Of a stretch of DNA of 62,500 nucleotides, positions 29,380 to 39,470 are shown in pieces. Under the pieces are notes generated by a model, which worked only from the letters and a program-made list of their open reading frames with translations, was not told the origin of the DNA and did not search any database. Positions within the stretch are counted from its first letter, which is position 1; every line of letters starts with the position of its first letter. The DNA is from Symbiodinium natans (taxonomy: Eukaryota > Sar > Dinophyceae > Suessiales > Symbiodiniaceae), in assembly GCA_905221605.1 (NCBI GenBank), contig CAJNDS010002095.1, positions 315,001-377,500 on the forward strand, given 5' to 3'. The position numbers were made by a program, and so were the translations under genes.

Positions 29380-29444
29380 AGGCCGGGCTTGGGCTGCGGC
29401 ACGCCCAGGGAGGCGCAGGGCCCAGGTAGGATGGTATCCCTGTT
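29380..29444 (-). CDS. possible terminal exon next to the transposon
   Basis: On minus, immediately beyond the transposon end, an open segment (ILPGPCASLGVPQPKPGLRE) reaches a stop. If real, the transposon inserted in or beside a host gene here. Confidence 0.25.
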
Positions 29445-29447
29445 CTA

Positions 29448-29495
29448 CACAGTGGGCCCTTTGAGATAGTTGAGAAAGAAAGAGATAGGGGAGAT
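29448..29495 (+). repeat. left terminal inverted repeat
   Basis: Starts CACAGTGGGCCCTTTG, then AGATAGTTGAGAAAGAAAGA and GATAGGGGAGATAAA. The first 16 bases match the right end perfectly and the purine-rich GAGATAG repeats partly. Confidence 0.8.
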
Positions 29496-29514
29496 AAAAA
29501 AAAAAGAATGGAGA

Positions 29515-29665
29515 TAGCCTAAGTCCTTATTTGTTTTTTCTATTTTTTTTTATTTTTTTTTATTTTTTTTATTTCATTTTGTATCTTCCCTATCTTTTTT
29601 TATTTTTTTTTTTATCTTTTCCTATCTTTTTTGAAGGAAAAAAGATAGAAAAATCATAACAGAGC
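29515..29665. repeat. left subterminal T-rich tract
   Basis: Blocks of seven to nine T separated by A or CTATC. The same composition and the phrase CTATCTTTTTTTATTTTT occur at 43,041-43,140, so both ends of the transposon share it in the same orientation. Confidence 0.75.
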
Positions 29666-29742
29666 GGATGCGCAAGAAGTACATATAGAGGCCTGTTTCA
29701 TATAGAGGTCTTGTGCTGCAATGTGGACAGCTGCACACTTTT

Positions 29743-31978
29743 TTAACGCACAGCTCGCACGAGACCGGCTTCTTCGACGAGCCACCATGAAGCTAGGTGA
29801 GAACTGGGCAGATCCTGCAAGGTTCGCATCCTACGTGTTGCCCGAAAGAGACCGCTGAAGCGCTGCTTTTCCTCCAGCTGGTACTCCTCGAGCAGAAGAA
29901 AAGGCTTGTCTCCTGAGTTTAAACAGCAGTGCAGGACCATGCCAGGGAAAGGCGCCAGCTGGAAGTCCCCTTTTTTCCAGTGGAGTCCCTGCCACTGGAC
30001 CTGGCTGAAGGTCCGCAAGGTCTGCTGGCCCCAAGCGAATTGCCTCTCCTGCCCAGAGCTGGTGCGGGCACGGTTGTCGAAGTGTGTCTCCAGCTGTTCG
30101 AAGCACGTGCAAAGCATGCGCGTCAGCACGGCTTTGGACCAGTCAGGAGAGGACACCAGGACGTCCATATTTTTGTTGGCGGCTCCTTTGTACACCTGGT
30201 GCTTTGCCTCGCACGCGCTTGTATCGATGTAGGCACCCCAGGCCGCGATTTGCTGTGCTGCGTGATGCCTCCAGTGATGCTTTGGTTTGAGCAGGTCGTC
30301 CTGATATGCAGCCAGAAAGAGGGCCTGGTGCCTGCGCTGGAGATCCTGTAGGCGAGACGTTTCCATGATTCCGCCCTGTCGTGCGAGTCTGCGCAGTTCT
30401 CTGTGAGTCTCAAGCAGGGCCTCGAAGCTCGAGAGATACTGCTGCAGTTTGTTCTCTTCATCTAAGAGCTCGCACAGACAAGGGATGATGGGAAGCAGCT
30501 GCATGACATGGGCTGCCTTGCCCTTGTAGGACTTGTCCGGGAAGCGCGAGGAGTGCAACAGGCGGGCTCTTGCAGCAGGACCTTGCAGGCCCAAGACGTG
30601 CCCGGGCACCTGCCAGGGCAGTTCACGTAGAAGGGACGCAAAGTCCTCGGGGCCCTGCTGCAGACATGTCTCTGCTGCACGGAGGATGGCGGATATCTCG
30701 AGAGCTGCACATCCGCCTGCCGTGTAATAGATGTGGAGGAAGTCAAACATCCACTTGCTGGGCGGGAGAAGTCTCCTGCTGCAAGTGGTTTCAGCATCGA
30801 AGTGTTCTCTACACAGAGGCTCCCGACCCTGAGAAGTCTCTATAGACCTTATAAACCATATATAGAAGTTGGAACCTATATTAACCCTCAACCCTTGAAC
30901 GCACTGAGCTTGAAAAAATGTCAACAACAAATTCAAAACAAAACCGGGTCCTTGCGAAGGCGTCCTGCAGGATGCCTTCGGGGCTGTACACTATGCCGCT
31001 GAGAGTCTCCTCTTCAGCAAAAAGGCTTGCGGAGACCACCCCCTGCCGTGCACGCTGCAGATCGCAGAATTGGAACAGCTCTTGGTCTGTAACGGCGTCC
31101 CACGACTGCATGTCTGTCGAGCAAATGTCGCAGGTGTAGCCGAGCATGCACTGTGCACTTGCCAGGGCGTGCTTTTTCATGACAACATTCTTACACAAGT
31201 GACAGGGTTTCAGGCCACTGGCACCTTTACAGTTCAGTGCCTGCCGCAGTGCCTCGCCGTCTGCGATCACACCGGCTAGTACGAGACGCAAAAAGAAACT
31301 CTGTCTGCACCTTGCTTGGCATTTATTACCTATAGGGTTTCAAGATAAGGGCATAGTAGTAGAGAAGTTCTACAAGGGCCAAGAAAAAAACTGCAAGCTT
31401 CAGTTTAGCCACTGGATGAAGAAGCCTTGCTTGATGTTGTCAGTCACGGCGAAACGCACGAAGTGCCGCAGAACAGGCCCCAGATTGCCGTGGAGCTGAT
31501 TCTTCATAGTATCCGCCCCCACCACGCATACCGGCCACCATAGTGCAGCCGTTTGGGTTCCCAGCTCCTTGATGGCCGCGTACACGATGCAGCTTTTTTT
31601 CTGAGGATCAGGGGCCAGCACGTTCCCGGCAGTGGCCTCGTCAAATGACAAGACCAAACTCAGTGGCTGCGCGCCGGCAGCCGCCTGCGCGCAACTCAGC
31701 GCTTCGGCCAGGCGTGGCACGGCTTCGCAGAGCTGGGTTAGTATGCGCGGCACGCTGCCAATGGCCAGACGATCCTCCCCTAGCGGAACCAGCCTGAAGG
31801 TGTCATCTGGCACAAGCCGCTTAACGGCGCAGCGCATGGCTCGCCTGGACACGCCAGAACTCTCTGCGGCGTGCGTCACCGAAGTTCCAGCTCGACGAAG
31901 AGCGTGCGCTGCGGCTCGCGGCAAGACACGCGCACGCTTGCCCATGGCGTCACAGGGGGTTTCTAGCAGGCCAGGCAA
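29743..31978 (-). CDS. transposase-like protein, at least three exons
   Basis: Exon 1, 31,978 to about 31,405: basic start, a helix-turn-helix-like segment (SVTHAAESSGVSRRAMRCAV), then LSLVLSFDEATAGNVLAPDP with a likely first catalytic Asp, then WWPVCVV. Exon 2, about 31,330 to 30,940: RLVLAGVIADGEALRQALN, then GLKPCHLCKN with a CxxC pair. Exon 3, about 30,815 to 29,743: DFLHIYYTAGGCAALEI, later WGAYIDTSACEAKHQVYKG, a conserved-looking C-terminal core, stop at 29,743. The small gaps contain stops and sequences resembling introns (about 31,335-31,405 and 30,815-30,935, the latter with telomere-like CCCTCAACCC). From memory this matches a large family of dinoflagellate proteins with D-E-x-T-x-G-N and G-x-K-x-C-x-x-C motifs, which I regard as CACTA-related transposases. 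Acidic residues beyond the first Asp are not assigned. Confidence 0.6.
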
Positions 31979-33170
31979 AGCAACGTCTACTCTACATGCA
32001 CATGTCTGTATACTAGATAGATCCTGTCAAGCATGTCTACGTACTGGGTGTCTACAAACACTATATACACCAGACTACGTGAAATAGACGCTACATGTCG
32101 ACTTCACGTAGACTCAAAACTTCTCTTGAAACAGTAACCCGAGCAAGCGACTGTATTGCTATAGGCTCTCTATATAGCAGCCTCAGTAGCGGCCTGCGTG
32201 CTAAAAGCCGGCAGTCATGGCAGCCTTTGTATATCAGTTTTACCTCAGCCACGCCCCCTTCCGTGCTAAGGCCGCTCTAGGAAGCCCCTGATGTCCATAT
32301 ATACACACATGTGCCTCGGCGTTCACAGGCTTCACGCGTCCTCCGATGTGCACCGGTGCACCTTCTTCAAGCGTGCTCGCATCTTCTCTACCCACGGGCT
32401 CCGTGGCTGCGTGGCCGGCAAACAGCTGGAGGCAGGGCTCCATGGCAGCGACTTCATGCTGGCCGACTTCGCTGGCGTGGCCTTGCCAACATCCCCTGTC
32501 AGGCTTGCCGTGGCGCTTCTTGTCTTCTTTGGCGTGGCCTTGGCAGGTTTGCCACGCTTGCTGGTCCGTGCTGTCAAGACAGGCTGGCGTGCCGCGTTGT
32601 CCGAGGCGACAGGCTGCAGGCGCGGTAGTACCGCGACCCGTAGCGCGCGTCCGGGCTCGCCACCTTTGCCCTCAGGCGACAGGGCCTCCAACTTCACAGT
32701 CGTGGCCGTGTCGGATGGGTTGTAGCTTCCGCCAACGCGGTACTTCTTCTCGTGGTTCTCCCCAAGCAGGGTCGACGCCATTGCGGCGTTGGCCTGGAGG
32801 CTGAAAGCCTGTGCGATGCTGAGCGTGTCCATGTACAAGCCGCTGGCAGGCGAGCCATACCAGAGCCGAACCTTCCTGCCCTCGTCGGTCTTGCTGGCTT
32901 TTCGGAACAAGGGCATGTCCCGGTCCCACAGAGGCTGGTGTAGAAGCAGCAAGTTGACGGCGCAAGGACACTGTGAGCTGAAGACTGCAGCGGACCGCAA
33001 CATGTCTTAGACAGCGAGGGCGGCCGTGAGAACACCCGCACACCTATATCTATATACAGATATACACATGTCTGAATCCAATTTAGACTGGGCGCAGGAC
33101 AAGGACTCGATATAGGAACTATATATATATCCACTTACAGGGCGGGCCTCTTTTTTTGCTCTTCGAGATG
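31640..33170. repeat. internal tandem duplication, copy A
   Basis: Covers the transposase N-terminal region plus the 32,332-33,003 ORF and the TATA-rich leader near 33,120. Copy B is 33,195-34,790. Local identity is high (for example GTGCCTCGGCGTTC and CTGCGTGGCCGGCAAACAGC occur in both). Copy A keeps the intact transposase frame. Confidence 0.8.
32332..33003 (-). CDS. transposon ORF of 223 codons, copy A
   Basis: The N-terminal half looks globular (QPLWDRDMPLFRKASKTDEG, VRLWYGSPASGLYMDTLSIA, GGSYNPSDTATTV). The C-terminal half is Lys/Ala/Pro/Ser-rich and basic (KRGKPAKATPKKTRSATAS), like a flexible nucleic-acid-binding tail. Function unknown. It lies directly upstream (in sense) of the transposase and is paralogous to 33,923-34,585. 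Start chosen at the first Met. Confidence 0.6.
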   Translation of the reverse strand: MLRSAAVFSSQCPCAVNLLLLHQPLWDRDMPLFRKASKTDEGRKVRLWYGSPASGLYMDTLSIAQAFSLQANAAMASTLLGENHEKKYRVGGSYNPSDTATTVKLEALSPEGKGGEPGRALRVAVLPRLQPVASDNAARQPVLTARTSKRGKPAKATPKKTRSATASLTGDVGKATPAKSASMKSLPWSPASSCLPATQPRSPWVEKMRARLKKVHRCTSEDA

Positions 33171-33199
33171 CCTCGGCAAGAGCCTCGTTTAAGTAACAA

Positions 33200-33510
33200 G
33201 GCCAAGCTCAGCGCCGGCGCGCCGGCAGCCGCCTGCGCGCAGGCGGGTCAGAGCTTCCGGCAGGCGCGGCGCGGCTTCGCAGAGCTGGGTGACTCGGCGC
33301 AGCACGCTGCCCATGGCCAGACGATTCTGCCCCAACGGAACCATCCTGAAGGATGTCATCTGGCAGAAGCCGCTTCACGCCGCGGCGCATGGCTCGCCAG
33401 GACACGCCAGCACTCTCCGCGGCGTGCGTCACCGAAGTTCCTGCTCGACGAAGAGCGGCAGCTCGAAGCACGCGCGCTTGGCCATGGCGTCACAGGGGCT
33501 TTCTAGCAGG
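33200..33510 (-). pseudogene. truncated transposase N-terminus, copy B
   Basis: Encodes the helix-turn-helix-like part (RRAGTSVTHAAESAGVSWRA). After PDDIL the homologous frame continues only in another phase (MVPLGQNRLAMGSVLRRVTQ), so a frameshift is present. The segment ends before the DEAT motif, so it cannot encode a working transposase. Confidence 0.7.
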
Positions 33511-33922
33511 CCAAGCAAAGCAACGTCTACTCCACATACACATGTCTGTGTGTGGCGTGTCTATAGAAACACTAATATGTACACCGGACTAGAAAGAGAC
33601 GCTGCATGTCGAGTTCACTTAGACTTAAAACTTCTTTTGAAACTGTAACACGAGTAAACGATTCTATTGCTGGGCTCTGTATAGCAGCCTCAGTATAGCG
33701 AGTGGTCTGCATGCTAAGAGCCACGCGTCGGAGGCATCGGCAGTCAGGGCAGACTCCCTATAGATGTAGAAAGCTGAAGCATACATGACGCGCAGCGCAG
33801 CATGCCAAGTTCGGTTTTACCTCAGCCACGCACCCTTCCGTGCTAAGGCCGCTATAGAAAGCCTCACATGTCCATATATATACATGTGCCTCGGCGTTCC
33901 CGTCCCAGAGCGCCTGCAGGCT

Positions 33923-34585
33923 TCACGCGTCCCTGCGCATCTTCTTCCAGCGTGCTCGCATCTTCTCAACCCACGGACTCCGTGGCTGCGTGGCCGGCAA
34001 ACAGCTGGAGGCCGGGCTCCATGGGAGCGACTTCATGCTGGCCGACTTCGGTGGCGTGGCCTTGCCAACATCCTCACTCAGGCTTGCCGTGGCGCTTCCT
34101 GTCTTGGTTGGCGTGGGCTTGGCGACAAGTTTACCACGCTTGCTGCTCCGTGCTTTCAAGACAGGCTGGCGTGCCGCGTTGCCGGAGGCGACAGGCTGCG
34201 GGCGCGGTAGTCGCGCGACCCGTAGCGCGCATCCGGGCACGGCGCCTTTGCCGTCGGGCGACAGGGCCTCGAACTTGACAGTCGTGGCCGTCTCGGACGG
34301 GTTGTAGCTTCCACCGACGCGGTACTTCTTCTCGTGGTTCTCCCCAAGCAGCGTCGACGCCATTGCGGCATTGGCCTGGAGGCTGAAAGCCTGTGCGATG
34401 CTGAGCGTGTCCATGTACATGCCGCTGGCAGGCGAGCCATACCAGAGTCGAACCTTCCTGCCCTCGTCCGTCTTGCTGGCTTTTCGGAACAAGGGCATGT
34501 CCTGGTCCCAGAGAGGCTGGTGTCGAAGCACCAAGCTGACGGCGCAAGGATACTGTGAGCCGAAGACTGCAGCGGACCGCAACAT
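33923..34585 (-). CDS. transposon ORF of 220 codons, copy B
   Basis: Paralogue of 32,332-33,003 with the same order (HQPLWDQDMPLFRKASKTDE, VRLWYGSPASGMYMDTLSIA, basic tail KRGKLVAKPTPTKTGSATAS). The frame is fully open and most visible differences are conservative, so it may have remained under selection or be a recent duplicate. Confidence 0.6.
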   Translation of the reverse strand: MLRSAAVFGSQYPCAVSLVLRHQPLWDQDMPLFRKASKTDEGRKVRLWYGSPASGMYMDTLSIAQAFSLQANAAMASTLLGENHEKKYRVGGSYNPSETATTVKFEALSPDGKGAVPGCALRVARLPRPQPVASGNAARQPVLKARSSKRGKLVAKPTPTKTGSATASLSEDVGKATPPKSASMKSLPWSPASSCLPATQPRSPWVEKMRARWKKMRRDA

Positions 34586-34695
34586 GTCTTACACAGCGAG
34601 GGCGGCCGTGAGAACCCGCATATCTATACAGATATATACATGTCTGAATTCAATTTGGACCGCGCGCAAGACAAGGACTAGATGTGCTATAGGAA

Positions 34696-34696
<1 letters not shown>

Positions 34697-34731
<35 letters not shown>
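34697..34731. repeat. AT microsatellite in transposon
   Basis: TA tract followed by CCACTGACAGG and a run of ten G. The equivalent place in copy A (about 33,118-33,150) has a much shorter tract, so this is an expansion after duplication. Confidence 0.8.
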
Positions 34732-34733
<2 letters not shown>

Positions 34734-34963
34734 ACTGACAGGGGGGGGGGGCGCGTGTTTTTCTTCGAGATGCCTCGGCTTAAGAGTCCCGGTGCCAGGC
34801 CTGCGCGTTGAAGTAACACGGAGGCTGGCTGCAGCACCGAATTGCTTGGTGGCTGTTCAAGTGCCAGCAAAGCCGATGTCGTGGCGATGCTACGCAGCCT
34901 AAACAGCAAAACGCTCAAGCGAAGCTACACAAGCGCCACTCACATGCCGACCAGGAAGGGGAC

Positions 34964-35965
34964 TCACTCCGCCCCCTCCTCAGCGCAGGCGGTGTTGCCG
35001 TCCTTGGCCTTGTTCTTCGCCTTGGCCTTCGCCTTCTTTTTAGACGCGGCTGAGGACTTGGCTTCAGTCCGCAGCAGGCTGGCCTCGGTGTTCACGTGGG
35101 CAAGCTCGAAAGACAGCGCAGCGTCCACGCACCCGCGAGCCAAGAAGTCCTTGGCCTCGGTGAGGAGCTGCGTTGCCTTCGCCGTCTTTGCCTCGTCCTT
35201 CACCTGCAGCACGAGCGGGCCAAGCGTGGAGACGGCCTTGGATGCCGTGGCGGTGTCCTTCTTGAAGGTCTTCAGCTGCGCTTTCTCGCGGAGCTGGCGC
35301 TCCTTCTTGGCCGCCTTGTCTTCATGCTCATCGTCCGACGACACCAGCGCCGGCTCCTCTGCACCCAGACAGGCGCGCCTCGTCTTCCTGGCTCGCATAT
35401 TGACCGTGGTGCTCTCCTTTCTTTTCATAGCCTGGGTCTCCGCCACCTTTTCGCTCAAGACCTCCATCTTGTAGACGGTGCCCAGTTTCGGGTCCTCGCG
35501 CCTGATGCCGGCGGCCTCTACGAGTTTGGGGTCCCAGCCCTGCATGGCAAGCACCGAGAGCGGCAGGTAGTCGCCGCCCAGGCTGGACGTGCTGCTGTTC
35601 TCCACTGTAGTCTCCAGCGCAAGCTGAACCTGCGTGCTGACTTTCTGCAGACTCAGTTTTCCGTCAGAGTTCTGCATCTTGGAAACGTTGCGGAAGAAGG
35701 CACACATTTCGTCCGACCCCAACTGTCGGAAGGTGTCCGGCAAGTCCAGCCTGCAGAGGAATGTAGACAACTTGTTGCAGCCGGCACACAAGTACCTGTT
35801 CGCGGACTTCTTGTAGAGCTCCTCCAAGACGAATGTCTTGCGACACTTTGCGCAGTCCTGCTGGACGGCAACAACTTTCGGCGTCTCCGGCGCGCGGAAG
35901 GCGTCCACGCCCAGCTGCAACGGCGCCGTCGTCTCCTTATGCTGCTTTAGCTGGGGGGTTAGCAC
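34964..35965 (-). CDS. transposon ORF of 333 codons with CxxC zinc-ribbon-like N-terminus
   Basis: Residues about 38-60 carry DCAKCRKTF and YLCAGCNKL, two CxxC pairs about 18 residues apart, suggesting one zinc site. The middle is mixed helical (FLCRLDLPDTFRQLGSDEMC, YLPLSVLAMQGWDPKLVEAA). The last third is highly charged and Lys/Ala/Glu-rich (KKKAKAKAKNKAKDG), probably coiled or disordered. Possible DNA-binding partner of the transposase, an inference from position only. The frame starts at MLTPQLKQHK. Stop at 34,964. Confidence 0.6.
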   Translation of the reverse strand: MLTPQLKQHKETTAPLQLGVDAFRAPETPKVVAVQQDCAKCRKTFVLEELYKKSANRYLCAGCNKLSTFLCRLDLPDTFRQLGSDEMCAFFRNVSKMQNSDGKLSLQKVSTQVQLALETTVENSSTSSLGGDYLPLSVLAMQGWDPKLVEAAGIRREDPKLGTVYKMEVLSEKVAETQAMKRKESTTVNMRARKTRRACLGAEEPALVSSDDEHEDKAAKKERQLREKAQLKTFKKDTATASKAVSTLGPLVLQVKDEAKTAKATQLLTEAKDFLARGCVDAALSFELAHVNTEASLLRTEAKSSAASKKKAKAKAKNKAKDGNTACAEEGAE

Positions 35966-35974
35966 GGGACTTCC

Positions 35975-36850
35975 TTATATGAGGCTGGGGCCTACCAGGG
36001 TTTCGGGGTTTGGGCTACAGCCTTCATGTTTTAGAGGGGGTGGCGAGAGGGCAGTTGCAGCAGAAGCAGCCTGCGAGCTCTGCTCCACTGCGGTGCTCGC
36101 GCTCGCCATGTCGGGTTGTCGGGAGGGCGCAGGCGAGGGAAGTGGGCTGTGCAGCTTGAGCTCTTGGCTGCAGGGCAGCAAGGTTCTGCAGGCTTCTGGG
36201 GTGTAGTTTCGGCCTAGCTGGAAGACTTCCTGCACACTATTTGGGGCCCGGTGGGGGGTCGTAGTGAGCAGTAGTGCGGCGTAGTGTGGGGTAGTGCCTG
36301 GGACTGGGGCAGAGGCTCTAGGGTGGTAGTGCCCGAGGCTCTCCACTACTCTGGCCCCGGCTTGGGCCGTAGTGCCAGGTAGTGTGTGTAGTGCCTGCTT
36401 CCCTGCAGTCTCTCTGGGAGCGGCAGGCCGGGAGCGGGAGAGAGCGACTCTGTAGTCGGCCTGCTGCTCGAGAACTACAGCCCAGAGACTGGGAGAGAGC
36501 GACCCTATCGAGCTGCTGGTCCGGAGCTGCATCCCAGAGCCGAGACCCTTCTATGTCTACCTTATGTCTATAGCACCAGCACCAAGGGGCATCTACTTCA
36601 GCAGGACTGCTTTCGACCTAAAGCCTCTGCAAAGCAGACACAAAGCGTACACAGCAGCCCCTCCCTGGACGGACCGCAGACCTGAGCGCCACAGCAAGGG
36701 CGGCTTTCTTGCAGGAGCGATATAGCTTCTCAGAGTTCTTGTGCTCGGCTGAGATGGGAAGCGGCGGGCGCTGTGAGCACAGCAGCGAGGCGCCGAATTT
36801 TAATGCCCGAAGCTGGGCTGCAGGAAACTAAAAAACTAACTACTACAGCC
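35975..36850. other. spacer between transposon ORFs
   Basis: A minus frame of 185 codons (35,975-36,532) is rich in Thr/Pro/Ser and covers local duplications: GTAGTG-type units at 36,250-36,390, and a duplicated GGGAGAGAGCGAC block at 36,437 and 36,490. It could be a leader, intron or low-complexity exon. I do not call it a gene. Confidence 0.4.
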
Positions 36851-36852
36851 GC

Positions 36853-38403
36853 TCAGCGCTTCTTCTCCTGAGCGTAGAGCTTTGCTCGCTTCTCGAGCAA
36901 CTCCTTCTTCAGGTCGCAGTAGCGGACGCCTTTCTTCTTTTCCGCTTGCACGTGCAGCTTGCGGATCCACTCCGCGTGCTTGCTGTGCGCGGAGGCATCG
37001 ATGTTCACCAAGAGCCGCTTTCGGCCGCCAGTGAGAGCCAGCAGGTAACTCTTGGCTGTCGCGTAAACGACATAGAGGCCGTCCACCGACGCCATGTCTC
37101 CTCCCTCTTTGGTGTCGAACGCAGCTGCCTCGACAGGCGGCACGGCCTTCTGCTTTCCTGACGGCCCCTTTTTGCTGGAAACCCTGGCAGGCGAAGCCAC
37201 AGGCCGCGGTTCCGGGGCCGTCTTCTGGCCAAGTCGCCTTGGTTTCTCGGCGAGACCTTCCTTTTTGGGCGGCAGCGAAGGTTCCGTGCTAGCGGTGTCT
37301 GGCTGCTTGCCTTGCTTCACCTCCTTTCTCGCCTGCTTGAGATCCTCCACGCACTGGGCCAAACTGCGCTTCCCGGGCCGGGGCTGCGGCGTAGACGCGG
37401 CAACGGGAAGGGAACAGGGGCTTGCCGATGCCGAGAGAGCAGTTGCCGCGGGCGGGTCGGCGGCGGTGCCAAGTGCCAAGAGCGGCGTCGATGAGGTCTC
37501 CACCTGCAACACTGGCGCCATCGCGGTGGTCGGGCATAACTCCTGCGCTGCGGCCCCAGGAGGTGCAGGCAGTGCCAGCAGCGGCCGCGACGCCTGCAAG
37601 TCAGTCATGGCTGGTGCCGGCGGCAATGTCAGCAAAGCCGGGACCTGACTGGGCTGCGGCGCTTGAGCTCGGGCCGTCTTTTGTGTTCTCCCGCTGGATT
37701 TGTGCAGCAGCGCGTGGTTGCCTCGCAGCGGCAGGGAGTTGCACAGCAACAAGAAGTCAGCGAAGACAGGCGGCATCACGATCTCCCTGGGCGCCTCCTT
37801 GAAGAAGACGTTGGGAGCCTTGAGCTGCCGCGGGTCTGGCGGCAGCTCCGTGAGCATCTCCCCTGTCCAGGGCGCAGCTTTGTCGAGATACGTCCGCGCT
37901 CGTGCCTTGCATTTCAGAAACAGCTCGTGCGCCGTTTCCGGGTGAAGCAGAGCAGGCTTCGCGCCGAGGTTACACAGAACAGTCACGACGCCGAGCGTTG
38001 GCTCCGTTGGCGTCCGGAGACCGACTGCGAGGAGGTACTGCACGAGTGTGTCCAGCTTGACGTACATGCCATCCTCGCCTATGAGATGCTGGAGTAGATC
38101 CTGCGGCAAGTACAGAGGCAGCGCGCACCAGTTCTGCCGCACGGCCTTGCCGGTGTTTTTCGGCAAGCGCAGGCGCTCTTCAAACGCAGTGCGCAGCCGG
38201 GTCTTCATGTCCTCAGGCAGAGACGCTTCGCGCAGCAGAGCCGTGGCTTCCTGACTCTCTTCGACCGTCAAGTCCGGCGACCGCATAGTCACCTGCACTA
38301 TCTTCTGCATGTGCGGCTGCAGGAGACTGGTCTCCGCGCCAAGCACGCTTCCCAGCTGCGCCAGGGCGCGCACGTGCTCCACGATGACTCCCATGCCGGA
38401 CAC
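36853..38403 (-). CDS. transposon ORF of 516 codons, unknown function
   Basis: Residues 1-240 are helical and globular-looking (VRALAQLGSVLGAETSLLQP, DLLQHLIGEDGMYVKLDTLV, VFADFLLLCNSLPLRGNHAL). Residues about 240-420 are Pro/Ala/Ser-rich and probably disordered. The C-terminus is again folded and basic (DGLYVVYATAKSYLLALTGG, then KLHVQAEKKKGVRYCDLKKE). Start chosen at MSGMGV, although the frame may be entered from an upstream exon: a TTTAGGG array begins 130 bp upstream (38,533). It is the longest ORF of the element and intact. I recognise no domain. Confidence 0.6.
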   Translation of the reverse strand: MSGMGVIVEHVRALAQLGSVLGAETSLLQPHMQKIVQVTMRSPDLTVEESQEATALLREASLPEDMKTRLRTAFEERLRLPKNTGKAVRQNWCALPLYLPQDLLQHLIGEDGMYVKLDTLVQYLLAVGLRTPTEPTLGVVTVLCNLGAKPALLHPETAHELFLKCKARARTYLDKAAPWTGEMLTELPPDPRQLKAPNVFFKEAPREIVMPPVFADFLLLCNSLPLRGNHALLHKSSGRTQKTARAQAPQPSQVPALLTLPPAPAMTDLQASRPLLALPAPPGAAAQELCPTTAMAPVLQVETSSTPLLALGTAADPPAATALSASASPCSLPVAASTPQPRPGKRSLAQCVEDLKQARKEVKQGKQPDTASTEPSLPPKKEGLAEKPRRLGQKTAPEPRPVASPARVSSKKGPSGKQKAVPPVEAAAFDTKEGGDMASVDGLYVVYATAKSYLLALTGGRKRLLVNIDASAHSKHAEWIRKLHVQAEKKKGVRYCDLKKELLEKRAKLYAQEKKR

Positions 38404-38532
38404 TCTGAAGCTGCGCGTGGGGCCAGAACGGTGCGACTCTGCGACCTTGAGCCGAAAGCGGAACAGCAGCTGCTTGGTTCGGTCTCCGCACGTGCCGTGG
38501 CAACTCAGACAGTGTATCTATACACTGCGTCG

Positions 38533-38680
38533 ATAGGGTTTCTAGGGTTTAGGGTTGAGGGTTTAGGGTTTAGGGTTTATAGGGTTTAGGGTTTAGGGTT
38601 TAGGGTTTAGGGTTTATATAGGGTTTAGGGTTTAGGGTTTAGAGTTTAAGGTTTAGGGTTTAAGGTTTAGGGTTTAGGGT
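38533..38680. repeat. G-strand telomere-like array inside the transposon
   Basis: TTTAGGG and TTTATAGGG units, followed by 120 bp of AT dinucleotides (38,682-38,815). It lies between the start of the 516-codon ORF and the SR-rich ORF, so the transposon carries the same type of insertion as the host introns. Confidence 0.9.
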
Positions 38681-39009
38681 TTATATATATATATATATCT
38701 ATATATATATATATATATGTATATATAGACATTAGATATATATATATATATATAAGCCGTAGAGGGTTTATATAGATATATATATAGGGTATATATATAT
38801 ATATATATATTATATATACATACCCTATAAACCCGACACTCTAAACCCTCAGCCCTTATAGAGATATATATATATATATATCTTCATAGAAGTCTTCTCA
38901 AAACCCTCGACTCGAACCCTCCGGCCTCAACCCAAAAGCTAAACCCTGTAAACCCTCGACCCGAAACCCTTTCGACACCCTCGACCCTAGAAACTTGACC
39001 CTGAACCCT

Positions 39010-39470
39010 CGCGCACCCTGCCTTTTTTCTGGTCGCCTTGCGCCGGCATGCTTCGGGCCGGCCTCAGGCCGCGGTCATGTCTCCTCCCGTTCAGAGGCAA
39101 GCAGGTGAGACGCCGCGCACAGGGAGCGCACACTCCGCGCGAACGTGCAGCTACAACTCTAAGCGAGGAGCGCACAGTTCGCTGCAGGAGGTGCTGCTAC
39201 ACCTGTATACATCCGGGCCGCGCAGAGTGCCGGAACGTGCAGCTACCACTCCGCAAAGGGAGGAGCGCACAGGACCGACACAGTGCTGCTGGCCGATGGC
39301 ACAGGGGGCGCGCGCAGCTCCGGGACGTGCTGCTACGACTTCCTGGGGGAAGGAGCGCACAGTCGCCGGAGCGCGCAGCTGCCGCGCACAGCAGTCCCGC
39401 GACGTGCAGCTGCAACGAGCGCACAGTCGCGGGCGCGTGCTGCGGGCAGCCCCTCGATGCGGCCGACTCA
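39010..39470. repeat. decayed GC-rich minisatellite
   Basis: Units of about 50-90 bp share GAGCGCACAG and GGACGTGCTGCTAC/ACGTGCAGCTGC blocks. A related set occurs at 40,850-41,210, each time just downstream of an SR-rich ORF copy. Several long frames here are shadows of this repeat. Confidence 0.65.

Larger units (their letters stand above)
33195..34790. repeat. internal tandem duplication, copy B
   Basis: Second copy of the 1.5-kb unit. It begins near ACAAGGCCAAGCTCAGCGCC, where copy A has ACAAGACCAAACTCAGTGGC, and ends at TTCGAGATGCCTCGGC, the same junction sequence found at the end of copy A (33,162). Confidence 0.8.

Noticed and set aside
35096-35950. Plus ORF of 284 codons opposite the 333-codon ORF
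   Set aside because: Antisense shadow. The minus frame has CxxC pairs and is co-oriented with all other transposon ORFs.
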